Source of the DNA: Myxococcales bacterium
GTDB taxonomy: Bacteria; Myxococcota_A; Polyangia; Haliangiales; Haliangiaceae
Direction of reading: 5' to 3'
Assembly: GCA_016720595.1 (NCBI GenBank)
Contig: JADKKI010000005.1
Span: forward strand, 269,527-333,526
DNA length: 64,000 bases
Every line of letters starts with the position of its first letter. The stretch's first letter is position 1. The notes under the pieces are model-generated. The model searched no databases. It was not told the origin of the DNA and was given only the letters and a program-made list of their open reading frames with translations. Below, one piece after another: positions 27,362 through 34,801 of this stretch. Both the position numbers and the translations under genes were made by a program.

Positions 27362-27973
27362 GTGCGGCTGGCCGTGTTTGGCGTCACCGGAGGCACCGGG
27401 CTCGAGATCGCCGCGCAGGCCGCGGCGGCGGGGCACGCAGTCACCGCGTTCGCGCGCAGCCCCGACAAGCTCCCCGCGCGCACGGGTGTCACCCCGGTGC
27501 GGGGCGACGTGTTCGATCTCGCGCAGGTGACCGCCGCGGTGCGCGGCCAGGATGCGGTGCTGTCCTGCCTCGGGACCCGGCCGTGGCGTCACGTCGACAT
27601 CGTCTCCGGGGGAACTCGTGTGATCACCGCGGCGATGGCGGCGGCGGGAGTCTCCCGGCTGATCGTCATGTCATCCCAGGGCGTCGGGGACTCGCGGCTC
27701 GGCGGCGTCGTGGGAGCGGTGGCGCAGGTGGTGATCGGCAAGTCGCTGCGCGACAAGACGATGATGGAGACCGAGCTGGCAACCACCGCCCTCGACTGGA
27801 TCTGCGTGCGCCCCGGGCTGCTCACCAGCGGCTCGGGGCGGGGGAGGTGGCGCGCCGCCGACGACGGATCTCTCGTCGGAGGGAAGATCTCGCGTGCAGA
27901 TACTGCGGCGTTCATGCTCGCCCAGCTCCAATCCCCCGAATGGGTGCGCCGGCGCCCGGTCGTGGTCTGGTAA
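27362..27973 (+). CDS. NAD(P)-binding Rossmann protein (atypical SDR / NmrA-like)
   Basis: 203 residues starting with GTG at 27362, so that the Rossmann strand [16 protein letters not shown] is at the very N-terminus, as in biliverdin reductase B-type and NmrA-like proteins. The TGGTG loop binds the cofactor; VRGDVFD and AVLSCLGT follow as usual, then [12 protein letters not shown] and [12 protein letters not shown]. Such proteins act as NAD(P)H-dependent reductases or redox sensors; the active-site Tyr-x-x-x-Lys of classical SDRs is not evident. Likely monocistronic, 62 bases after the TIM-barrel gene. Confidence 0.86.
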   Translation: MRLAVFGVTGGTGLEIAAQAAAAGHAVTAFARSPDKLPARTGVTPVRGDVFDLAQVTAAVRGQDAVLSCLGTRPWRHVDIVSGGTRVITAAMAAAGVSRLIVMSSQGVGDSRLGGVVGAVAQVVIGKSLRDKTMMETELATTALDWICVRPGLLTSGSGRGRWRAADDGSLVGGKISRADTAAFMLAQLQSPEWVRRRPVVVW

Positions 27974-28037
27974 CCCTGCCCGAAATCGCGGGCTGCATCA
28001 GGTGCTTACGGGGGCTACACAGAGGCTCTGGGTCTCG

Positions 28038-28043
28038 TAAGAT
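28038..28043 (+). promoter_or_regulatory. Putative -10 element of clpS-clpA
   Basis: TAAGAT, 7 bases before the clpS ATG at 28051. Confidence 0.5.
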
Positions 28044-28050
28044 TGGAGCC

Positions 28051-28407
28051 ATGGTGATCCGTTTGGCCGATGAGAAGAAGCCCCCAGCCCCGCCCAAGCG
28101 GGATGGGGAGCGGCAGACGGGGTTGGTGCTCGATGAACGGACGCGCACCAAGAAGCCCCCGATGTACAAGGTGCTGCTGCACAACGACGACTACACGACG
28201 CGCGAGTTCGTGGTCTGGGTGCTCCAGACCGTGTTCCACAAGAACGAGACGGATGCGATCGCGATCATGAGCCACGTGCACACCAACGGCGTCGGGATCG
28301 CCGGCGTCTACACCTTCGAGGTCGCGGAGACCAAGGTCACCAAGACCATGCACCTGGCCAAGGCCCAGCAGTTCCCCCTCCAGCTCTCGATCGAGCCCAC
28401 GGATTAA
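28051..28407 (+). CDS. clpS: ATP-dependent Clp protease adaptor ClpS
   Basis: 118 residues. The core [20 protein letters not shown] carries the NDDYT N-degron pocket loop, and [20 protein letters not shown] completes the fold. The N-terminal 36 residues are a flexible, Pro/Lys-rich extension that in ClpS is fed into the ClpA pore. ClpS binds proteins with bulky N-terminal residues and hands them to ClpAP. It lies 11 bases before clpA, the normal pairing. The ATG lies 7 bases after TAAGAT, with GGAG too near the start to be a typical ribosome site. Confidence 0.96.
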   Translation: MVIRLADEKKPPAPPKRDGERQTGLVLDERTRTKKPPMYKVLLHNDDYTTREFVVWVLQTVFHKNETDAIAIMSHVHTNGVGIAGVYTFEVAETKVTKTMHLAKAQQFPLQLSIEPTD

Positions 28408-28418
28408 CGAGGTACCCC

Positions 28419-30719
28419 ATGCTGTCGCCAGAGCTCCAAGCCACCCTGCAGCGCGCCGTCGAGGACGTGCGTGGCCGCCATCACGAATACCTCACCCTCG
28501 AGCACCTGCTGCTCTCGATCCTCGATGATCCGAGCGGCGCCGACATCGTCATCAAGTGCGGCGGTGACGTCGACAAGCTCCGCGGGGACCTCGAGCGCTT
28601 CCTCGACGAGGAGGTCGACGAGCTCCCGGAAGGGGAGGAGTCCGGGCCCGATCAGACGCTTGCGTTCCAGCGCGTGCTCCAGCGCGCCGCGATGCACGTC
28701 CAGGCCGCCGGTCGCCAGCAGATGACCACCGGCAACGTGATCGCGTCGATGTTCCGCGAGCGGGACTCGCACGCGGTCTACCTGCTCGAGAAGCAGGGCG
28801 TGTCGCGGTTCGACGTCATCAACTACATCTCGCACGGCGTCTCGAAGGTCTCCACGGGTGGCGGGCCGGTGGTGCCGCGGGCCCGCGGCGTCGACGACGA
28901 CGGGCAGGAGGATGGCAAGGTCGCGAACCCGCTCGAGAGCTTCTGCATCGATCTCACCCAGCGCGCTCGGGAGGGCAAGATCGATCCGCTGATCGGTCGG
29001 GCCGACGAGCTCGAGCGGATGATCCAGGTGCTGTCGCGCCGGCGGAAGAACAACCCGCTGCTGGTCGGCGAGCCGGGTGTCGGCAAGACCGCCCTCGCCG
29101 AGGGGCTCGCACTTCGCATCATCGACAAGAAGGTGCCGGAGTCCCTGCTCGACGCCACGCTGTACTCCCTCGACATGACCGCCGTGCTCGCGGGCACGCG
29201 CTATCGCGGCGACTTCGAGGAGCGCCTCAAGGCCGTGATGAAGGTCCTGATCGCCGATCCGAAGTCGATCCTGTTCATCGACGAGATCCACAACATCATC
29301 GGCGCCGGCGCGACCAGCGGCGGCACGATGGATGCGGCGAACATCCTGAAGCCGCCCCTGTCGAACGGCGAGCTGCGCTGCATCGGCTCGACGACGTTCA
29401 AGGACTATCGCCAGGCGTTCGAGAAGGACCGTGCGCTCGCGCGCCGGTTCCAGCGGATCGACGTCGGCGAGCCCACCGTCCCCGAGGCGATCGACATCCT
29501 CAAGGGGCTGCGGTCCCGCTACGAGGAGCATCACGGCGTGAAGTACACCGACCAGGCGATCGAGTCCGCGGTCGAGCTGTCGGCGCGCCACATCTCCGGC
29601 TCGCAGCTCCCCGACAAGGCGATCGACGTGATCGACGAGGCCGGTGCGAAGGTCCGCCTGATGCAGCCCGATCAACGCCCGGACATGATCCGGCCGAGCC
29701 TGATCGAGGAGGTGGTCGCCAAGATCGCGCGGATCCCCACCCGCAGCGTGTCCACCGCGGACAAGAAGAAGCTCTCGGATCTCGAGGGCGAGCTGAAGCA
29801 GAAGATCTACGGCCAGGATGCCGCGATCGAGCAGCTCGCCACGGTGATCAAGCTGTCGCGCGCTGGCCTCGGGAGCCCCGACAAGCCCACGGGCAGCTTC
29901 CTGTTCGCGGGCCCCACGGGCGTGGGCAAGACCGAGCTCGCCAAGCAGCTCGCCGCGGTGATGGGCGTCGAGTTCATCCGGTTCGACATGTCGGAGTACA
30001 TGGAGAAGCACACCGTGTCGCGGCTGATCGGCGCCCCACCGGGCTACGTCGGCTTCGATCAGGGTGGCCAGCTCACGGATGCGATCAACAAGCACCCGTA
30101 CTGCGTGGTCCTGCTCGACGAGATCGAGAAGGCACACCCGGACATCTACAACATCCTGCTGCAGGTCATGGATCACGCGACCCTGACCGACAACAACGGC
30201 CGGAAGAGCGACTTCCGCAACGTCGTCCTCATCATGTCGTCCAACGCCGGCAGCCGCGAGATGGCGGTCGGGAAGATCGGCTTCGGCGATTCGATCGCCG
30301 ACTCCAAGGATGGCAAGAAAGCGCTGGAGCGCGTGTTCACGCCCGAGTTCAGGAATCGGCTCGACGCGACGGTGTTCTTCGGTGCGCTCCCCGTGGAGGT
30401 CATCAAGAAGGTCGCGCGCAAGTTTCTCGACGAGCTGGACGGTCAGCTCGGAGAGAAGCATGTCGAGCTCGAGGTCTCGCCGGCCGCGATCGAGTGGTTC
30501 GTCGAGCACGGCTACGACAAGGCGATGGGCGCCCGCCCGATGGCGCGGCTCGTCCAGTCCACGCTCAAGGCACCGCTCGCGAACGAGATCCTGTTCGGGA
30601 AGCTGACCGCCGGTGGGATCGCGTTCGTCGACTGCGTCGATGGCAAGATCGTCATCAACTGCGAGTCGACGCCCCCGCCCGACACGGGCGACAAGATCCT
30701 CGAGGGCGCCACGAACTGA
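28419..30719 (+). CDS. clpA: ATP-dependent Clp protease ATP-binding subunit ClpA
   Basis: 766 residues, as expected for ClpA (758 in E. coli). N-terminal double Clp domain (residues 1-145), AAA1 with Walker A GEPGVGKTAL and Walker B ILFIDEIHNI, and AAA2 with GPTGVGKTEL and VVLLDEIEKAHPD. There is no ClpB middle domain. It unfolds substrates and feeds them to ClpP, which is not encoded in this window. GAGG stands 8 bases before the ATG, a normal ribosome site, as expected for an internal operon gene. Confidence 0.97.
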   Translation: MLSPELQATLQRAVEDVRGRHHEYLTLEHLLLSILDDPSGADIVIKCGGDVDKLRGDLERFLDEEVDELPEGEESGPDQTLAFQRVLQRAAMHVQAAGRQQMTTGNVIASMFRERDSHAVYLLEKQGVSRFDVINYISHGVSKVSTGGGPVVPRARGVDDDGQEDGKVANPLESFCIDLTQRAREGKIDPLIGRADELERMIQVLSRRRKNNPLLVGEPGVGKTALAEGLALRIIDKKVPESLLDATLYSLDMTAVLAGTRYRGDFEERLKAVMKVLIADPKSILFIDEIHNIIGAGATSGGTMDAANILKPPLSNGELRCIGSTTFKDYRQAFEKDRALARRFQRIDVGEPTVPEAIDILKGLRSRYEEHHGVKYTDQAIESAVELSARHISGSQLPDKAIDVIDEAGAKVRLMQPDQRPDMIRPSLIEEVVAKIARIPTRSVSTADKKKLSDLEGELKQKIYGQDAAIEQLATVIKLSRAGLGSPDKPTGSFLFAGPTGVGKTELAKQLAAVMGVEFIRFDMSEYMEKHTVSRLIGAPPGYVGFDQGGQLTDAINKHPYCVVLLDEIEKAHPDIYNILLQVMDHATLTDNNGRKSDFRNVVLIMSSNAGSREMAVGKIGFGDSIADSKDGKKALERVFTPEFRNRLDATVFFGALPVEVIKKVARKFLDELDGQLGEKHVELEVSPAAIEWFVEHGYDKAMGARPMARLVQSTLKAPLANEILFGKLTAGGIAFVDCVDGKIVINCESTPPPDTGDKILEGATN

Positions 30720-30732
30720 GTGGCGCCGGTGT

Positions 30733-30738
30733 TACCGT
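30733..30738 (+). promoter_or_regulatory. Putative -10 element
   Basis: TACCGT, 6 bases before the ATG at 30745. Confidence 0.4.
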
Positions 30739-30744
30739 GCCGTG

Positions 30745-31977
30745 ATGGCGCGGTGGTCAGCATGGGTCGTCGTGTTGGTGGCGTGCTCGTCGCGGACGGA
30801 GCGAACGCCACCGCCCGCACCGCCGGCGCCCGAGCCTTCGGTCGCCGCGCTCGCGGGCGCGCTGCCGGTGACGCTGCCGGCGTTGGCGGTCGAGCTCAGC
30901 GAGCCGGTCTCGAGCTCGCTGTTCCTGGTCGCACCGGAGCGCGGGCCGCTCGCGCTCGGTCGGTTCGGGGTCACGCCGCTCGCCGCAGGGCAGCCGGTGA
31001 GCGAAGGGAGCCTCGCGGACGATCTCGACGCGCTCTCCGGCGACGCCAAGCCGCGTCGGAGTGATGCCCAGTGGGCGGTGCGTGTGGCGTGGGAGAGCTC
31101 GGGGCCCGTCGATGCCGTGCTGCTCTCCGATCCGCATGCGATGCTGGCGCCGATCGTCGACGCGATCTCCGAGCTCGATGGGCGGCGGATCGGGCTGGGC
31201 GTCACCACCGACGCTGGCGTCCGGCGCGCGCGCTACGTCCTGACGGCGGTCGCCCCGCACGACGTCCCGCGGGTGCAGCTGCAGATCGATTCGATCGAGG
31301 TGACAGCCGACAGCCGCCAGTCCCGATCGATCACCCCGGTCGCGTGGTCCAGCCTGCAGCGAGGGTTCGGCCCGCTGCTCGAGATGGCGGCGCAAGGCAT
31401 GCCGTTCGGTCGCGCGCTGACCGTCGTGGTGCGCCCGGACGCGCGCGTCGAGCACCTCGTCGCGTTGCTCGACGCCGCCGAACACGCGGGCGTCCTTGAC
31501 CTCGAGCTCCAGCGCGAGCCTCCGTCGATCGGCAGCCGCGTGTACTGGGGGATGGAGAGGCAGGCGAAGATCGAGATCGGGGTCGCGGATCCCGCCGCCC
31601 ACGCTGCCCTCGAGGAGCGATGGGGCCAGCTGTACGCCTGCTATCGCGCGCGCGCGGCGGGCCGCACCAGCCTCTACGTCGAGCTCGGCCTGCAGCTCGC
31701 GCTCCCCGCTGCGGGAGGCAGCGCGGACACCGTGTCGATCGACACCGGCGATCCGGGGATCGCACGGTGCGTGCAGCGCGTGCTCGCCTCGATCCGCTAT
31801 CCCGCACCGGCCGCGGGCGCGGGCGCCATGGCGGTGACGATCAAGTTCGTCCCGAGCGCCTATCAAGACGATCCACCGGAGGGGGCGCCCCGCCCCCCCC
31901 ACCCCGGCCCCCCGGGGGGGCCCAAAAAAAAAAGGGGAGGGCGCGGGCCCGCAAAAACACCCCCCGGGGAGACCTAA
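30745..31977 (+). CDS. Lipoprotein with AgmX/PglI-type C-terminal domain, 3' end doubtful
   Basis: About 410 residues, 25 bases after clpA. Type II signal peptide WVVVLVAC (Cys14) and a Pro-rich spacer. The C-terminal 100 residues resemble the TonB-like AgmX/PglI domain of myxobacterial gliding proteins: GQLYACYRARAAGRTSLYVE, then ARCVQRVLASIRYPAPAAG and AMAVTIKFVPSAYQ, with the paired cysteines. A middle segment (VDAVLLSDPHAML) recalls ExbD-type periplasmic strands. From about 31879 the frame enters a homopolymer-rich stretch that encodes Pro/Gly/Lys junk to the stop at 31975; the true stop is probably lost. The conserved domain itself is complete. Confidence 0.72.
   Translation: MARWSAWVVVLVACSSRTERTPPPAPPAPEPSVAALAGALPVTLPALAVELSEPVSSSLFLVAPERGPLALGRFGVTPLAAGQPVSEGSLADDLDALSGDAKPRRSDAQWAVRVAWESSGPVDAVLLSDPHAMLAPIVDAISELDGRRIGLGVTTDAGVRRARYVLTAVAPHDVPRVQLQIDSIEVTADSRQSRSITPVAWSSLQRGFGPLLEMAAQGMPFGRALTVVVRPDARVEHLVALLDAAEHAGVLDLELQREPPSIGSRVYWGMERQAKIEIGVADPAAHAALEERWGQLYACYRARAAGRTSLYVELGLQLALPAAGGSADTVSIDTGDPGIARCVQRVLASIRYPAPAAGAGAMAVTIKFVPSAYQDDPPEGAPRPPHPGPPGGPKKKRGGRGPAKTPPGET
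31879..31973. other. Abnormal homopolymer-rich stretch, probable assembly artefact
   Basis: About 95 bases made of successive runs (C8, C6, G7, A10, G4, A5, C6), unlike any other sequence in the window. It replaces the expected 3' end of the AgmX-like gene and touches the stop of the next, convergent gene. It looks like a badly filled scaffold gap or low-quality read end. Confidence 0.7.
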
Positions 31978-32894
31978 CCGAACCGCTCGAGCAGCCGCGC
32001 CACCGCGCCGGCCGCGGTTCCGCGCAGCTTCACGGCGGTGTCATCCTCGATCGTGTCCTGGAAGTAGGGCGTGCCCGCCTTGTCGAGGAACAGGATGCAG
32101 TCGTTGGGTGTGTACGCGACCGGGACGAGATCCTGGCGGCCACCATCGGGGTGCTCGTGCGCGTCGCTCTTGAGACATCCATACGCCCCCACCAGCGTCG
32201 CCTCGTCATTCTCGAACCAGTCCGGATCCGCGGCGCCGCCGTCCTCGGGGATCACGAGGCCGCCGAACGCCCTCTCGAACGCGAGGACGCTGGCATGCGA
32301 CGGGTACCGATGGCGCGCGAGGAGCCGCTTCAGCGTGGCCGCGTCGGCGGTCTTGCGCGGGTCGTGACGCGCCTGCTTCGCCGCGACGAGCTTGCCCTTC
32401 TTGCCGAGCGCCTTCGCGATCCGGGCGAGCGCCTTGGCCTCGGCGGCGGCCTTGTTCGGATCCACGCGCCTGGGCCTGGGCGGCGTGTCCGCGAGGGTGC
32501 TCGCCGCGAGTGCGGCGCGATACCAGCCGAGGACGCGGTCGTCGTCGTCGCCACCGACCAGGCCATACGCGCCCTGGCGCAGCACGTGCTCGTGATAGTC
32601 CTCGCCGGTGGCGGCCATGCGGACCACGGTCGCCGTCTCGCCGACCGCCCAGTGGTAGCGCTTCTCGAGCTCCGTGCTCCAGCCGCGCGCCCTGTCACTG
32701 CGCGCCTCGATGCGCTTCCACGCGGCGGTCAACGTGGTCTTGGAGATCGGCTCGCCGCGCGCCATGCGCTGGACGTCTTCGAGCGCGGTGCGGACGAAGC
32801 TCTCGACGGGCTGGCCGGCCGCGACCAGCACCTCGAGGACGCGGGTCATCGTCGTCGCGAGGGCGGACAGGGTCCGGGGCGTCGGGCGCGGCAC
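31974..32894 (-). CDS. Protein with C-terminal SUKH (SMI1/KNR4)-like domain
   Basis: 306 residues from a GTG at 32894. The N-terminal 190 residues are helical and unrecognised, with Lys/Ala-rich helices (KKGKLVAAKQARHDPRKTAD). The C-terminal 110 residues have the SUKH look: HASVLAFERAFGGLVIPED (helix and FGGL turn), an acidic loop DPDWFENDEATLVGAYG, then VPVAYTPNDCILFLDKAGT and YFQDTIEDDTAV strands. SUKH proteins are mainly immunity proteins against polymorphic toxins. No toxin gene is nearby, so the role is open. A TATCGT hexamer lies 6 bases before the start. Confidence 0.65.
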   Translation of the reverse strand: MPRPTPRTLSALATTMTRVLEVLVAAGQPVESFVRTALEDVQRMARGEPISKTTLTAAWKRIEARSDRARGWSTELEKRYHWAVGETATVVRMAATGEDYHEHVLRQGAYGLVGGDDDDRVLGWYRAALAASTLADTPPRPRRVDPNKAAAEAKALARIAKALGKKGKLVAAKQARHDPRKTADAATLKRLLARHRYPSHASVLAFERAFGGLVIPEDGGAADPDWFENDEATLVGAYGCLKSDAHEHPDGGRQDLVPVAYTPNDCILFLDKAGTPYFQDTIEDDTAVKLRGTAAGAVARLLERFG

Positions 32895-32900
32895 GCCGCG

Positions 32901-32906
32901 ACGATA
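32901..32906 (-). promoter_or_regulatory. Putative -10 element, SUKH-like gene
   Basis: TATCGT on the minus strand, 6 bases before the GTG at 32894. Confidence 0.45.
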
Positions 32907-32956
32907 TCAGCGGGCGTCGCGATCGTGCGTGGCGCCGCGGGGTTCAGCGATCGAGC

Positions 32957-34606
32957 TCACTGCAGCGGGAGGTCGACGAACACGTAGCCGGTGCGGCCCT
33001 CGAGCGACGGGGTGCCGAGCGTGATGCCCGCGACCGACGGCATGGTCAAGCTCGACAGCGCCGAGTCCGCCTGGCCACCGATCAGGCCCCACGCGCCGCC
33101 GACGATGCCCTCGAACTGCTCCGAGGTCATCGGCCGGTCGACCGCATCGGACTGCGAGATCACCTGCGCGAACAGCTGCGGCTGGCCCACCGTCAGGGTC
33201 ATCGCGCCCGACTGGGTCGGCTTCGCGGCGAGCGTGGTCTTCGCCGACAGCGCGATCTTCTGGATCTCGGCACCGCTCGCATCCTTGACGCTCAGCATCA
33301 GGTCGCCGATCGCGAGGGACAGGTCGGCGCCTTCGCCGGTGACGGTGGGGGGCAGCGCGAGGGAGATGCCGAGCGAGGCCGCATCGTCATCGAGCAGCGC
33401 GCCGAGCACGGCGAGCTGGCCCTTGATGTCGACGGTCTGGTCGATCGCGCCGGCGGCCCACAGCCCGGAGAACAGCTGGTTGACGAGGTCATCGGCGATC
33501 GCGACGCCGACGCCCGTGGACTGCATGAGCGACGCCGACATCGGCGACGGCGAGGACACGTACATCCCGCCCTCGCCGCCGGTGACGGCGACCTTGGTGT
33601 CGACCGCGAAGAACAGGCCATCGGCGGACAGGTTGACCTGGGCAGGCGCGATCGTGATCTTCGTCGGGTGGCCGAGCAGGTCGGCGGCGAACGGCTTGGC
33701 GGTGAGGCCGGCGAGCGCGGTGTTGGCCATCGGCGGCACGCGGTCGCGGACCGCCTTGGTCAGCGCATTCTCGGCGGCCTTGCGGGCCTCGCCCTTCAGC
33801 AGGCTCTCGATCGCACCCGGCACGCCGCCGATGTCGATCGCGAACCCATCGAGCGTGACGGCCGCGGCCGCGAGCGAGGTCGTGATCTTGCCGCCGGCGA
33901 CCGCGAGGCCGAGGTCGCCGTCGATGTGGGCGCGGGACGAGGTCACGGTGATGTTCGTGCTGCCACCGATGCAGGCGACCTTGAAGTTCGCGTGCAGCTT
34001 GACCACCACGTTGTCGAGGGTCACGCCGGTGTCGAGCGCGTTGACCTTGGGGACCAGCGCCACGCCGGCGTTGCTGATCGTCAGGCTCGTGATGTCGATC
34101 TTGGCGCCGAGGCAACCGCCGTTGTCGTAGACCGGGTTCATCGACTGCACCGCCGCGGTGAAGTCGGTGCCCTTGATCGTGGTCGCCATCGCGGTGCCGA
34201 GCTTCGCGAACGCCGCGGCGCCGATGCGCGCACCCACCGGCGCGGCCTTGGTGCCATCGCTCATCGCGAGGTCACCGGCGAGCACGGCGCGGACGTCGCG
34301 GACGTCGTTGGCGCCGTTATCGGTCGCGTGGGTCTCGAGCACCGTGATGCCCGCGCCGACGGGCACGGTGGCGGTGAACGTTCCGTCCTTCGACGGGGTC
34401 ACCTGGGTGCCATTGATGACGACCTTGACCTTGGTGGCATCGTGGTCGTCGGTGACCACGCCGGAGACCTCGACGGTCTCGCCCTGGACGGTCGTGCCGC
34501 GCTGCGGCGAGGTGATCTCGAGGGTGGGGGGAGCGTCGACGCCCCCATCCGCCGCACAGCCGATCAAGCCGCCGAAAAGCACAGAGATCGCGATGGCCCT
34601 CATCAT
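32957..34606 (-). CDS. Lipoprotein with Ig-like and BPI/TULIP-like regions
   Basis: About 549 residues from tandem ATGs at 34606/34603, opening a type II signal peptide (LFGGLIGC, Cys17). Residues 25-115 form an Ig-like module (PPTLEITSPQRGTTVQGETV, DGTFTATVPVGAGITVLETH). The rest has two long strand-rich halves, each with a helix followed by amphipathic strands, such as GFAIDIGGVPGAIESLLKGE then AENALTKAVRDRVPP, and VAIADDLVNQLFSGLWAAG. This resembles the tubular lipid-binding BPI/LBP fold, so it may carry lipid at the outer membrane. The similarity is by eye only. Confidence 0.68.
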   Translation of the reverse strand: MMRAIAISVLFGGLIGCAADGGVDAPPTLEITSPQRGTTVQGETVEVSGVVTDDHDATKVKVVINGTQVTPSKDGTFTATVPVGAGITVLETHATDNGANDVRDVRAVLAGDLAMSDGTKAAPVGARIGAAAFAKLGTAMATTIKGTDFTAAVQSMNPVYDNGGCLGAKIDITSLTISNAGVALVPKVNALDTGVTLDNVVVKLHANFKVACIGGSTNITVTSSRAHIDGDLGLAVAGGKITTSLAAAAVTLDGFAIDIGGVPGAIESLLKGEARKAAENALTKAVRDRVPPMANTALAGLTAKPFAADLLGHPTKITIAPAQVNLSADGLFFAVDTKVAVTGGEGGMYVSSPSPMSASLMQSTGVGVAIADDLVNQLFSGLWAAGAIDQTVDIKGQLAVLGALLDDDAASLGISLALPPTVTGEGADLSLAIGDLMLSVKDASGAEIQKIALSAKTTLAAKPTQSGAMTLTVGQPQLFAQVISQSDAVDRPMTSEQFEGIVGGAWGLIGGQADSALSSLTMPSVAGITLGTPSLEGRTGYVFVDLPLQ

Positions 34607-34801
34607 GTGCGCGAGATGTGCAACGTCGGTGCCTTGCCCGGACACCCCCGGACACCGTCCAGGTGTGCGATTGCACTGAGGTCATGCCGCACTGCGTGAT
34701 GGATCGAGCTGCCGCTGGTCGTGGGCACGGTGGCCATCCCCCCAGGTCGTCGGGCCCCATGCAGGCAAGGCCGGGAGCAGCCATGAGACGATGCCGCGGC
34801 C
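34607..34801. other. Intergenic region upstream of the kinase array
   Basis: A 195-base divergent gap between the lipoprotein gene and the first array kinase. It has no open frame worth calling. It holds C-rich stretches and a CAGG...AGCAGC pair that recalls an SRP RNA core but lacks the GNRA loop. A weak GACGAT lies 9 bases before the kinase ATG. Regulation of both flanking genes presumably lies here. Confidence 0.5.

Noticed and set aside
28404..30509. A 701-codon minus-strand frame opposite clpA
   Set aside because: clpA is certain; the opposite frame is a mirror of its codon bias.
34760..34800. SRP RNA gene
   Set aside because: The CAGG...AGCAGC pair lacks the conserved GGAA/GNRA apical loop, and outer pairing is poor. 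Kept only as a low-interest observation.
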